DNA from: Streptomyces rishiriensis
GTDB taxonomy: Bacteria; Actinomycetota; Actinomycetes; Streptomycetales; Streptomycetaceae
Length of the DNA: 64,000 nt
NCBI RefSeq assembly: GCF_003112535.1
Contig: NZ_BEWA01000008.1
Span: 1 to 64,000, forward strand
Reading direction: 5' to 3'
Position numbers and translations under genes: made by a program
Notes under the pieces: generated by a model
The model's database searches: none
What the model was told of the DNA's origin: nothing
What the model saw: the letters and a program-made list of their open reading frames with translations, nothing else
Shown: positions 24,882-33,145 of the stretch, piece by piece
How the letters are laid out: each line of letters starts with the position of its first letter
How positions within the stretch are numbered: position 1 is the first letter of the stretch

Positions 24882-26183
24882 ATGAGCACTCCCCCTCCAC
24901 CGCAGGCCCCGTCCGCCGAGAACCGACGCACGACGACCGCGCACACCCCCGACGACGGGGCGGCGGCCTGGCTGCGCGCACTCGGGCCGCGCGGCCGCCG
25001 CGCCTTCGCCGGCGCGTTCGGCGGCTACGCCCTCGACTCCTACGACTACTTCACGCTGCCCCTGAGCATGGTCGCGCTGGCCTCGTACTTCGGCCTGGAC
25101 AGCGGCCAGACCGGCCTGTTCACCACCGTCACCCTGGTCGCCTCGGCGATCGGCGGCGCCGTGGCGGGCGTTCTGGCCGACCGGATCGGCCGGGTCCGGG
25201 CCCTGATGATCACGGTGATCACCTACGCGGTGTTCACCGTCGCCTGCGGCTTCGCGCCCACCTACGAGACGCTGCTGGTCCTGCGGTCCCTCCAGGGGCT
25301 CGGCTTCGGCGGCGAGTGGGCGGTCGGCGCGATCCTGGTCGCCGAGTACGCGAGCCCGAGGCACCGGGGCCGCACCCTCGGAGCGATCCAGAGCTCGTGG
25401 GCCGTCGGCTGGGGCCTCGCCGCCGTCGCCTACACACTGGTGTTCTCGTTCTTCGGCGACGACACGGCCTGGCGGATCATGTTCTGGACGGGCGCGCTGC
25501 CCGCCCTGCTGGTGGTGTGGATGCGGCGCCGGGTGCAGGACGCGCCGCAGGCCACGGCGGCACGGGAGCAGAGCACCGAGAAAGGCTCGTTCCCTGCGAT
25601 CTTCAAGGGCCCGCTGCTGCGGACGACGCTCTTCGCGGGCCTGCTCTCCACCGGCGTGCAGGGCGGCTACTACACCCTCGCCACCTGGGTGCCGACGTAT
25701 CTGAAGTCGGAGCGCGGACTGTCGGTGGTCGGCACCGGCGGCTATCTGACCTTCCTGATCTCCGGCGCCTTCCTCGGATACCTCACCGGGGGCTACCTCA
25801 CCGACCGGCTGGGCCGGCGCCGCAACATCTGGCTGTTCGCCCTGCTCTCGGCGGTGTGCATCCTGGCGTACGCCAACATCCCGAGCGGCGCGGACACCCT
25901 GCTGCTCGTCCTCGGCTTCCCGCTCGGGTTCTGCATGTCGGCCATCTTCAGCGGCTTCGGGTCCTATCTGAGCGAGTTGTATCCGACGGCCCTGCGCGGC
26001 ACGGGACAGGGCTTCACGTACAACACCGGCCGCGCCGTGGGCGCGGTCTTCCCCACCACGGTCGGCTTCCTGGCCGACAGCTGGGGGGTCGGCGGCGCAC
26101 TGACCTTCGGCGCGATCGGCTACGCGATCGCCGCCCTGGCGCTGTTGGGCCTCCCCGAGACGCGCGGCAAGGAGCTCGAGTGA
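24882..26183 (+). CDS. MFS transporter (aromatic-acid/H+ symporter-like)
   Basis: A 433-residue twelve-helix carrier. MFS signatures are [12 protein letters not shown] after helix 2 and TDRLGRRRN between helices 8 and 9; [18 protein letters not shown] in helix 4 is typical of the organic-acid/sialate-type symporters. ATG 24882 is used because GCGAGGTG precedes it. It overlaps the next gene's GTG. Placed first in the pxp operon, it most likely imports 5-oxoproline or a related acid; the substrate is inferred from context only. Confidence 0.85.
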   Translation: MSTPPPPQAPSAENRRTTTAHTPDDGAAAWLRALGPRGRRAFAGAFGGYALDSYDYFTLPLSMVALASYFGLDSGQTGLFTTVTLVASAIGGAVAGVLADRIGRVRALMITVITYAVFTVACGFAPTYETLLVLRSLQGLGFGGEWAVGAILVAEYASPRHRGRTLGAIQSSWAVGWGLAAVAYTLVFSFFGDDTAWRIMFWTGALPALLVVWMRRRVQDAPQATAAREQSTEKGSFPAIFKGPLLRTTLFAGLLSTGVQGGYYTLATWVPTYLKSERGLSVVGTGGYLTFLISGAFLGYLTGGYLTDRLGRRRNIWLFALLSAVCILAYANIPSGADTLLLVLGFPLGFCMSAIFSGFGSYLSELYPTALRGTGQGFTYNTGRAVGAVFPTTVGFLADSWGVGGALTFGAIGYAIAALALLGLPETRGKELE

Positions 26184-27034
26184 ACCGCCCCTTTCTCACG
26201 CAGGACCGTCGTCCGCCTCTGGGCGAGGACCGTCCCGTCGCACTGGCCGAGCGGCACGCGCACGCGTGGAGCCCCGAAACCGCCCGCGCCCGCTTCCGGG
26301 CCGGTCTGGCGGGCCCCACGGCCGGCGTCGCGGCGGGCCACACACAGGTCAACCTGATCTCGGTGCCCGCGGACTGGGCGTACGACATGCTGCTGTTCTG
26401 TCAGCGCAACCCGAAGCCCTGTCCCGTCCTCGACGTCACGGACGCCGGCTCCTGGACGACCGTCCTGGCCGAGGGGGCCGATCTGCGCACCGATCTGCCC
26501 CGCTACCGCGTGTGGGCGGACGGGGAACTGGTGGACGAGCCCACGGACGTGCGCGCGTACTGGCGCGAGGACCTGGTGTCGTTCCTGATCGGCTGCAGCT
26601 TCACCTTCGAGTGGGCGCTGTCCGGGGCGGGCGTCCCCATCCGCCACCTAGAACAGGGGCGCAACGTCCCGATGTACATGACCGACCGTCAGTGCCGCCC
26701 GGCGGGGCGGCTGCACGGGCCGATGGTGGTGTCGATGCGACCGGTGCCGCCGCGGCATCTGGCGGCCGCCATCCGGGAGAGCAGCCTGCTCCCGGCGGTG
26801 CACGGAAGCCCCGTACACTGCGGCGATCCGTCGGGGCTGGGCATCGACGATCTCGGGCGGCCCGACTTCGGCGACCCGGTGGACGCCGAGCCCGACGACA
26901 TCCCGGTGTTCTGGGCCTGCGGGGTGACCCCGCAGGCCGCGGTGATGGCTTCGCGCCCGCCGTTCGCCCTCACCCACGCCCCGGGGCAGATGTTCCTCAC
27001 CGACGCCCGCGACGAGCAGTACCGCGTGGCCTGA
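26180..27034 (+). CDS. DUF1445 putative hydro-lyase (D-glutamate cyclase-like)
   Basis: A 284-residue cytoplasmic protein of the DUF1445 family. Recognisable blocks are [44 protein letters not shown] and [11 protein letters not shown], ending with the [10 protein letters not shown] motif. Family members include the C-terminal part of the D-glutamate cyclase DGLUCY, which makes 5-oxo-D-proline. GTG 26180 overlaps the carrier stop. Immediately downstream is pxpA, so a role in moving D-glutamate or a related compound into the 5-oxoproline pathway is plausible. Confidence 0.85.
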   Translation: MNRPFLTQDRRPPLGEDRPVALAERHAHAWSPETARARFRAGLAGPTAGVAAGHTQVNLISVPADWAYDMLLFCQRNPKPCPVLDVTDAGSWTTVLAEGADLRTDLPRYRVWADGELVDEPTDVRAYWREDLVSFLIGCSFTFEWALSGAGVPIRHLEQGRNVPMYMTDRQCRPAGRLHGPMVVSMRPVPPRHLAAAIRESSLLPAVHGSPVHCGDPSGLGIDDLGRPDFGDPVDAEPDDIPVFWACGVTPQAAVMASRPPFALTHAPGQMFLTDARDEQYRVA

Positions 27035-27053
27035 GAAGGAGTACGAAGGAACT

Positions 27054-27857
27054 ATGACCGCCACGCCCGCCACGCCCGCCACGCCCCCCGCACCCGCGAC
27101 GACGGCGATCGACCTGAACGCCGACCTCGGCGAGGGCTTCGGCCGCTGGCGGCTGACGGACGACGAGCATCTGCTGTCCGTCGTCACCAGCGCCAACGTC
27201 GCCTGCGGCTTTCACGCGGGGGACGCGGCCACCATGCGGCGGGTGTGCGCGCTGGCGGCCGAGCGCGGCGTGACGATCGGCGCGCAGGTCTCCTACCGGG
27301 ACCTGGCGGGCTTCGGCCGGCGCGCCATGGACGTGCCGGCCGCCGAACTGGCCGCCGAGGTGGCGTACCAGATCGGCGCGCTGGAGGTGTTCGCCCGTGC
27401 GGCGGGCGCGCGCGTCGCGTACGTGAAGCCGCACGGCGCGCTCTACAACCGGGTCGTGCACGACGAGGAGCAGGCCGGGGCGGTGATCGAGGGCGTGCTC
27501 CTCGCGGACACCGCGCCGACCGTGCTCGGGCTGCCGGGCTCACGTCTGCTGGAACTGGCTCGGGGGGCGGGGCTCGCGGCGGTCCCCGAGGCCTTCGCGG
27601 ACCGCTCGTACACCGACGAGGGCACGCTCGTACCGCGTGGGCGGGCCGGGGCCGAGATCACCGAGCCGGAGATCGTCGTGGCACGCTCGGTGCGCCTGGC
27701 CCGCACCGGGCAGGTCATCTCCCACGCGGGGGCGTCTATCGAGGTGCGCGCGCGTTCGCTGTGCCTGCACGGCGACACGCCCGGCGCGGTGGAACTGGCC
27801 ATCCGGGTCCGGCGCGGCCTGGAGGAGTCGGGGGTACGAGTGGAGGCCTTCGCGTGA
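27054..27857 (+). CDS. pxpA: 5-oxoprolinase subunit A (LamB/YcsF family)
   Basis: A 267-residue cytoplasmic protein. The family signature DLNADLGEGFGRW lies at the N-terminus, then NVACGFHAGD and VKPHGALYN. With PxpB and PxpC it forms the ATP-dependent prokaryotic 5-oxoprolinase that opens 5-oxo-L-proline to glutamate, repairing a product of spontaneous glutamine cyclisation. A GAAGGAACT ribosome site precedes the ATG. The Ala/Pro/Thr repeat at residues 2-14 (TPATPATPPAPAT) is a low-complexity addition. The pxpB start overlaps the stop. Confidence 0.93.
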   Translation: MTATPATPATPPAPATTAIDLNADLGEGFGRWRLTDDEHLLSVVTSANVACGFHAGDAATMRRVCALAAERGVTIGAQVSYRDLAGFGRRAMDVPAAELAAEVAYQIGALEVFARAAGARVAYVKPHGALYNRVVHDEEQAGAVIEGVLLADTAPTVLGLPGSRLLELARGAGLAAVPEAFADRSYTDEGTLVPRGRAGAEITEPEIVVARSVRLARTGQVISHAGASIEVRARSLCLHGDTPGAVELAIRVRRGLEESGVRVEAFA

Positions 27858-28513
27858 GGGTGCGCGTCCTGCGCGTCGGAGACGACGCCCTGCTCGTCGA
27901 GCTGGCATCGGGCGAGGAGGCCGAGGCGCTGCACGCGGAGCTGCTGCGGCGCCGCGCGGCGGGCCTGCTCGGCGTCCGCGAGATCGTCCCGGCGGCCTGC
28001 ACCGTGCTGCTGGACGGTCTGGCCGATCCCGGCAGAGTGGCCTCCGAGCTGGCCGCCTCCGACATACCGCCGGCTCCCCCGCGCGAGCAGGCGGTCGTGG
28101 AGATCGCGGTCCGTTACGACGGTCCGGACCTGGCCGAGGTCGCCGCGCACTGGGGCGTCCCGGAGGGGGAGGTGGCCCGCATCCACGCGGCCACCGAGTT
28201 CCGGGTCGCGTTCTGCGGCTTCGCGCCCGGCTTCGGCTACCTCACCGGCCTGCCCTCGCGCTACGACGTCCCGCGCCGGGCCGTCCCGCGCACCACCGTG
28301 CCGGCCGGTTCCGTGGCGCTGGCCGGGCCTTACACCGGTGTGTACCCGCGCACCTCGCCGGGCGGCTGGCAGCTGATCGGCAGCACGGAGGCGGTGCTGT
28401 GGGACCACGCGCGCGTGCCGGCCGCCCTGCTGTCGCCGGGCACACGCGTGCGCTTCGTGCCGGTGGGACCGACGGAGTCGGCGGGGACTGCGGGGACGGG
28501 GGGACCCTCATGA
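27854..28513 (+). CDS. pxpB: 5-oxoprolinase subunit B (KipI/PxpB family)
   Basis: A 219-residue allophanate-hydrolase subunit-1-type protein. The signature AFCGFAPGFGYLTGLP and GSVALAGPYTGVYPRTSPGGWQLIG are intact. GTG 27854 overlaps the pxpA stop (GTGA), and the next ATG overlaps this stop, so all three subunits are translated in a coupled way, as expected for a complex of fixed ratio. Homology to KipI reflects family only; a kinase-inhibitor role is not implied. Confidence 0.92.
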   Translation: MRVRVLRVGDDALLVELASGEEAEALHAELLRRRAAGLLGVREIVPAACTVLLDGLADPGRVASELAASDIPPAPPREQAVVEIAVRYDGPDLAEVAAHWGVPEGEVARIHAATEFRVAFCGFAPGFGYLTGLPSRYDVPRRAVPRTTVPAGSVALAGPYTGVYPRTSPGGWQLIGSTEAVLWDHARVPAALLSPGTRVRFVPVGPTESAGTAGTGGPS

Positions 28514-29379
28514 GCGACCGCGCGCTCGTCGTCGTCCGCGCCGGGGCGCTCACCACGGTGCAGGACCGGGGCCGCCCCGGACACGCGCATCTCGGGGTGC
28601 CCCGCTCCGGTGCGCTCGACGGGCCCGCGGCGGCCCTCGTCAACCGGCTGGTGGGCAACTCCGCCGACGCGGCCGTCCTGGAGACCACGCTCGACGGGTG
28701 CGCCCTCAGGCCGCGCTCGGACGTGACCGTCGCGGTGGGGGGCGCGCCGTGCCGCGTCTCCGTGGACGGCCGGCCGGTCGCCTGGGGCGCGCCGGTACGG
28801 GTGCCCGCCGGGGCCGTGCTGGACGTCGGCCCCGCCCTGAGCGGGGTGCGCGGATACGTCGCCGCGGCCGGGGGCGTCGCCGTGGAGCCGGTCCTCGGCA
28901 GCCGCTCCACCGACCTGCTGTCCGGCCTCGGCCCCGCGCCCCTCACGAACGGCACGGTCCTGCACCTGGGACGCGAACTCGCCCCGTACGCGCGCGTGGA
29001 CGTCGGTCCCCAGCCGGCGCCCCCGGGCGAGCTCGTCCTGCGGGTGACGCACGGCCCGCGCGCGGACTGGTTCACCCCCGAGGCGGTGCGCACCTTCACG
29101 TCACGGACGTTCCACGTCTCCTCGGCGAGCAACCGCATCGGACTGCGCACCGAGGGACCCGCTCTGGAGCGCGCCGTGGACGGCGAGCTCGCGAGCGAGG
29201 GCATGGTGCTGGGCGCCGTGCAGGTACCGCCGGCCGGCCGGCCGGTGGTCTTCCTCGCCGACCATCCGACGACGGGCGGTTACCCGGTGATCGCGGTCGT
29301 GCGCGCGGCCGACCTCCCGGCCGCCGCCCAGGCGCGACCGGGGACGCCGGTCCGCTTCGTCGCCGTACGCAGGCGGTGA
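28510..29379 (+). CDS. pxpC: 5-oxoprolinase subunit C (biotin-dependent carboxylase-like/PxpC)
   Basis: A 289-residue protein of the KipA/allophanate-hydrolase subunit-2 family. It opens with LTTVQDRGRPGHAHLGVPRSG and has VRGYVAAAGG and RIGLRTEGPAL blocks, ending with HPTTGGYPVIAVV. It completes the PxpABC 5-oxoprolinase and is the last gene of the five-gene operon started by the MFS carrier. ATG 28510 overlaps the pxpB stop. A tandem-repeat stretch follows in the gap to the convergent gene. Confidence 0.92.
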   Translation: MSDRALVVVRAGALTTVQDRGRPGHAHLGVPRSGALDGPAAALVNRLVGNSADAAVLETTLDGCALRPRSDVTVAVGGAPCRVSVDGRPVAWGAPVRVPAGAVLDVGPALSGVRGYVAAAGGVAVEPVLGSRSTDLLSGLGPAPLTNGTVLHLGRELAPYARVDVGPQPAPPGELVLRVTHGPRADWFTPEAVRTFTSRTFHVSSASNRIGLRTEGPALERAVDGELASEGMVLGAVQVPPAGRPVVFLADHPTTGGYPVIAVVRAADLPAAAQARPGTPVRFVAVRRR

Positions 29380-29429
29380 CGCCGGATCGTCCTTGCCGAC
29401 GAGGCCGGAAGAGACCGTCGACACCCCGT

Positions 29430-29467
29430 GGGGCCGTTCACGCCCGGTGGGGCCGTTCACGCCCGGC
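29430..29467. repeat. Two tandem copies of a 19-bp unit plus a degenerate third
   Basis: GGGCCGTTCACGCCCGGTG at 29430-29448 is repeated with one change at 29449-29467, and a diverged version continues to about 29488. It lies in the 153-bp gap between the convergent pxpC and SGNH genes. No clear terminator hairpin is seen beside it. Confidence 0.8.
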
Positions 29468-29532
29468 GGGGGCCCGTCCGCGCCCGGTGAGGCCGTCCGC
29501 GTCCCTGCGTGTCCCGGCGCGTCCGGCCGCCC

Positions 29533-30483
29533 CTAGGCGGCGTCCGGTCGTCGTTCCGGCGGGGACAGTGCGGCAAGGGCGGCCGACACGGCTGCGGACG
29601 TCCGCAGGTCGAGCCGGGCGCTCGTGCCCCGCGCGCGGTGACGCATCTCGTCGGCCGCCAGAGTGAGGAGTTGAGGGAGCAGGTCGGTGCACCTGCGCGC
29701 CACCCAGCCTGTGCCCGCGGTCGCCAGCCACCACAGACTCGCCGACGTCGTGGGCGCCGGGAACTCGGGCTCGGGCGACGGCGCCGGCCCGGTGGCGAGC
29801 CCGGTCTCGGCCAGCAACGCGTGGAAGCGCAGAGCCAGTTGACGGTGTCCGCGTTCGCCGGGGTGGAGCCGGTCCGCGCTCCACATCGCCCGGTCCGCCG
29901 TCCACGCGCCCTCCGCAGCGTGCAGATGGACGGCGTCGTACCGCTCGGAGAGCGCGTGGACGACGGCGTTGACCGCGCGCTGCCGTCGGGCCAGCGGCCG
30001 GGCGAGGGCGCCCGGCAGTCCGAGCGTGGCGCCGGGGTCGGGCAGACACGCGGTGAGCAGGACCGCACCCCGCTCGGCGAAAGCACCGTAGACCGTGTCC
30101 AGGCGGGCGGCCACGGCTTGGATGTCGAAGGTGCAGCGCAGGGTGTCGTTGACGCCCACGACGACGGAGACGACCTCGGGCCGCAGCGCCAGGGCCGCCG
30201 GGAGCTGGCGTTCCAGCACGTCCCGTGTCTGCGCCCCGCTGACCGCGAGATTGGTGAACTCGACGCCGGTCACGGGCTTTCCGGTCCCCGCGGCCCTCTC
30301 GGCCCCCGCAGCCTCCTCGATCTCACCGGTCTCACCGGTCTCGCCGGTCTCGCCGGTCTCGCCGGTCTCGCCGGTCAGGCCGTCGGCCAGCAGCGCCGCC
30401 CATCCGCGCCACCCCTGGCCCACGGGGTCGCCCACCCCCTCGGTGAGCGAGTCCCCGAGGGCCACGAAGCGCAGGCGTCTCAT
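29533..30483 (-). CDS. SGNH/GDSL-type hydrolase
   Basis: A 316-residue esterase/lipase-type protein without a signal peptide. Block I is FVALGDSLTEGVGD with the nucleophile Ser near residue 12. Block II Gly is in NLAVSGAQTRD, block III Asn in VVVGVNDTLR, and block V is DRLHPGERGH with the Asp-His pair. Residues about 37-54 are a Thr-Gly-Glu repeat (six TGE units) encoded by a 9-bp minisatellite, an insertion between blocks I and II. Its ATG overlaps the stop of the upstream glycosyltransferase, suggesting it deacylates a glycan or glycolipid made by that pair; the substrate is unknown. Confidence 0.85.
   Translation of the reverse strand: MRRLRFVALGDSLTEGVGDPVGQGWRGWAALLADGLTGETGETGETGETGETGEIEEAAGAERAAGTGKPVTGVEFTNLAVSGAQTRDVLERQLPAALALRPEVVSVVVGVNDTLRCTFDIQAVAARLDTVYGAFAERGAVLLTACLPDPGATLGLPGALARPLARRQRAVNAVVHALSERYDAVHLHAAEGAWTADRAMWSADRLHPGERGHRQLALRFHALLAETGLATGPAPSPEPEFPAPTTSASLWWLATAGTGWVARRCTDLLPQLLTLAADEMRHRARGTSARLDLRTSAAVSAALAALSPPERRPDAA
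30322..30375. repeat. Six tandem 9-bp copies inside the SGNH gene
   Basis: CTCACCGGT (twice) then CTCGCCGGT (four times) run without a break for 54 bp. On the coding strand each unit encodes Thr-Gly-Glu in register, so copy changes keep the frame. Confidence 0.9.
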
Positions 30484-31802
30484 CCGAGGGCTCCGGGCGT
30501 GAGGGGGCCCAGGGCAGCGCTGGCCGAGGGCGTGGGCAAGGGCGTGGGCAGCGGTAGCGGCGGAGCCGACGCCTGCGGCCGGGACGAGGCAGCCGCGCCG
30601 TGGACGTCGCCGCGGGTCGGCGCCGTCGCGTCGTGCGCCGCGAGGAACGCGTCGACCGCCGTCGTCCAGCCGAAGCATTCCGCACGCGCGCGTGCCGCCT
30701 CACGGCGTCCCGCGACGGGACGGTCCAGGAGCTCCTCCACCGCGTCCGCGAACGCCTCCCCCCGGTCCGCCGCGGTGGCTCCCGCGGTCCCGATCACCTC
30801 GGGGAGCGCCGACGACGCGCTCGCGACCACCGGGGTGCCGCAGGCCATCGCCTCCAGGGCGGCGAGCCCGAAGGTCTCCGCCGGCCCCGGCGCCAGACAC
30901 ACGTCGGCGACGGCCTGGAGCGCGCCCAGCGCACCCCGGTCGGCGACGTGCCCCAGGAACGTCACGGGCAGCCGGCGTTCCCGCGCCCTCTGCTCCAGCC
31001 GGGGCCGCAGCGGACCGTCCCCGGCGACGACGAGCACCGCCCGCGCACCGCGTCGCCGCAGCGCCTCCAGGGCGTCCAACGCCGTGCCGGGCCGCTTCTC
31101 CACGGAGAGGCGGGTGCACATCACCAGCAGCGTCTCGTCCCCGCGCGCGTGGACGGCCCGCAGCCCGGCGTCCCGCAGAGCGGGATGCCGTTCGGCGAGG
31201 TCGACGCCCAACGGGGCCCGCACCACGTTGCGGACGCCGATCCGCACGAACTCCCGCTCGGCGAACTCGGTCGTGCACACCACGCGCGCGTAGGTGTGCG
31301 CCGTGCGCAGGTTGAGCGCGTCGGCGGCGCGCCGGGCCGCCCCCTCCGGCACGCCCCAGGTACGCAGGACGCCGTCGGCGGTCTCGTGCGAGACCATCAC
31401 GGCGGGCACCCGGGCCCGCCGCGCCCACTTGCCGGTCCAGCGCAGCGTCGTGCGGTCGCAGACCTCCAGGCGGTCGGGGGCGAGGCCTTCCAGCAGGCGG
31501 GCGACACGCCGCTTGTCGACGAGGACGCGGTAGCCGCCGGTGCCGGGCAGCAGGGGTCCGGGCAGGGTGATCACCCTGCCCTGCTCGGTCTCCCGGTCGG
31601 TCGTCCGCTCGCCGGGAACGATCAGGACCGGCCGGTGGCCGGCCTCGCGATAGCCCTTGCCCAGCTCGCGCAGCGCGGTGCGCAGCCCGCCCGAGGCCGG
31701 GGCCACGAAGTTGGCGAGGCGGACGATCCGCAACGACCCGCCGTTCACACCGCCGTTCACACCGCCACCAGGCGCCTTCATGCCGCCACCGGACGCGTTC
31801 AT
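30480..31802 (-). CDS. Glycosyltransferase family 4-type (group 1)
   Basis: A 440-residue GT-B glycosyltransferase. The donor-binding domain shows VVAGDGPLRPRLEQRA and the EX7E-type motif GPAETFGLAALEAMACGTPVVAS is intact. The acceptor domain begins at LRIVRLANFVAPASGGLRTA. The first ~22 residues (MNASGGGMKAPGGGVNGG) are a repeat-derived addition made by a 21-bp duplication that also copies the start codon; Met at 31781 is a second candidate start. The C-terminus has a Pro/Leu repeat tail. The ATG overlaps the stop of the preceding glycosyltransferase and its stop overlaps the SGNH ATG. Confidence 0.88.
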   Translation of the reverse strand: MNASGGGMKAPGGGVNGGVNGGSLRIVRLANFVAPASGGLRTALRELGKGYREAGHRPVLIVPGERTTDRETEQGRVITLPGPLLPGTGGYRVLVDKRRVARLLEGLAPDRLEVCDRTTLRWTGKWARRARVPAVMVSHETADGVLRTWGVPEGAARRAADALNLRTAHTYARVVCTTEFAEREFVRIGVRNVVRAPLGVDLAERHPALRDAGLRAVHARGDETLLVMCTRLSVEKRPGTALDALEALRRRGARAVLVVAGDGPLRPRLEQRARERRLPVTFLGHVADRGALGALQAVADVCLAPGPAETFGLAALEAMACGTPVVASASSALPEVIGTAGATAADRGEAFADAVEELLDRPVAGRREAARARAECFGWTTAVDAFLAAHDATAPTRGDVHGAAASSRPQASAPPLPLPTPLPTPSASAALGPLTPGALG

Positions 31803-31806
31803 GCCG
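31741..31806. repeat. Nested tandem duplications at the start of the glycosyltransferase gene
   Basis: A 12-bp unit, CCGTTCACACCG, occurs at 31741-31752 and 31753-31764. A 21-bp unit occurs at 31765-31785 and 31786-31806 with three differences, each copy containing CAT, the ATG of the leftward gene. The result is two in-frame start codons seven codons apart. Confidence 0.85.
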
Positions 31807-32926
31807 CCACCACCAGACGGCGTGCCGCGAGCACGTCCTGGTAGTGGTCGATGAGCCGGTCTCCGACGGCGGTCCAGGTGCGTCCCTCGACCGTGTCCCG
31901 CCCGGCGGCGCCGTAGGCGGCCCTCTGTGCGGGGTCGCGGGTCAGCGAGGCGACCGCGTCCCGTACCGCCGTGGCGTCGCGCGGCGGGACGAGCAGACCG
32001 GTGCGTCCGTGGGCGACCAGGTCCAGCGGGCCGCCCGCGGCCGGCGCGACCACGGGCACACCGCTGGCCATGGCCTCCTGCACGGTCTGGCAGAACGTCT
32101 CGAACGGGCCCGTGTGCACGAACACGTCGAGCGAGGCGAAGATCCGGGCGAGGTCGTCGCCGGTGCGTCTGCCCAGGAAGACCGCGCCCGGCAGGGCCTC
32201 CTCCAGACCCGGCCTGCTGGGCCCGTCGCCCACCACCACGAGCCGGACGCCCGGCAGTGCGCAGGCGCCGGCCAGGAGCTCGACCTGCTTCTCGGGGGCG
32301 AGCCGCCCGACGTAGCCGACGATCAGCTCGCCGTGCGGGGCGAGTTCGCGGCGCAGTGCCTCGTCGCGGCGGTCGGGGCGGAACCGCACGGTGTCCACCC
32401 CCCGCGGCCACAGCTTCACCCGGGGCACGCCGTGGGTGTCCAGGTCGTGCAGGGCCGCGCTGGAGGGGGCGAGGGTGAGGTCGGCTGCGGCGTGGACGGA
32501 CCGTATCCGGCGCCAGGCGGCGGCCTCGCCGGCGCCCATGTAGGTGCGGGCGTATCCGCCCAGGTCGGTCTGGTAGACGGCGACGGCGGGGATGCCGAGC
32601 CGGGAGGCGGCCGACATGCCCCGGACGCCGAGGACGAACGGGCTGGCCAGGTGGACCAGATCGGCACGGTGCTCCGCGATGGCCGCGGCGACGCGTCGGC
32701 TGGGGAGGGCGACGCGGACCTGGGGGTAGCCGGGGAGCGGGAGGGAGGGGACACGCACGACGGGGCAGGGCGCTTCGGCGTCCGGCCCGGCCCCCGCGGC
32801 GGTGGCGGGGGCGACGACGAGGGGGGCGTGACCGCGTTCGACGAGGTGTCGGGCGGTCTGGAAGGCGCAGTGGGCCACGCCGTTCACGTCGGGGGGAAAG
32901 GACTCGGTCACGATGACGACACGCAT
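31799..32926 (-). CDS. Glycosyltransferase family 4-type, PimB/MgtA-like
   Basis: A 375-residue GT-B enzyme. It begins MRVVIVTESFPPDVNGVAHC, close to the start of actinobacterial mannosyltransferases of the PimB/MgtA type. GYVGRLAPEKQVELLAGA and VVVGDGPSRPGLEEALPG mark the donor domain and FETFCQTVQEAMASGVPVVAP holds the EX7E motif. It probably adds mannose or glucose from a GDP/UDP or prenyl donor to a lipid or glycan. It is first of three coupled genes. Donor and acceptor are not set by sequence. Confidence 0.88.
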   Translation of the reverse strand: MRVVIVTESFPPDVNGVAHCAFQTARHLVERGHAPLVVAPATAAGAGPDAEAPCPVVRVPSLPLPGYPQVRVALPSRRVAAAIAEHRADLVHLASPFVLGVRGMSAASRLGIPAVAVYQTDLGGYARTYMGAGEAAAWRRIRSVHAAADLTLAPSSAALHDLDTHGVPRVKLWPRGVDTVRFRPDRRDEALRRELAPHGELIVGYVGRLAPEKQVELLAGACALPGVRLVVVGDGPSRPGLEEALPGAVFLGRRTGDDLARIFASLDVFVHTGPFETFCQTVQEAMASGVPVVAPAAGGPLDLVAHGRTGLLVPPRDATAVRDAVASLTRDPAQRAAYGAAGRDTVEGRTWTAVGDRLIDHYQDVLAARRLVVAA

Positions 32927-33099
32927 ACCCGTGTTGTCGCCGTCCTGGACGTGGCCGCGTCAAAGTGGATCTGTCCGCACGACTAACGTCCCATGAGCGT
33001 TGCGCTGCGCGGCCGGCGCCCTCTGCGCGCGCACCGCGCGCAGGTCGGACGGTGTCCATGACCGTCGGCCCCGCCGGTCATGCGCCGTTCACCCGTCGG

Positions 33100-33137
33100 G
33101 CGGGCCGCCGCCGGGATCTCCTCGGGCGGCGGCCCGC
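33100..33137 (-). terminator. Hairpin after the HEAT-like gene
   Basis: Perfect 13-bp arms GCGGGCCGCCGCC (33100-33112) and GGCGGCGGCCCGC (33125-33137) around a 12-base loop, 8 bases past the stop of the leftward gene ending at 33146. Position and strength fit a terminator. The rest of the 219-bp gap shows no ORF. Confidence 0.7.
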
Positions 33138-33145
33138 TCCCGGGG

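Noticed and set aside
27854..28513. A sporulation kinase inhibitor KipI
   Set aside because: The gene is coupled to pxpA and pxpC, so the 5-oxoprolinase role is far more likely than KipI function.
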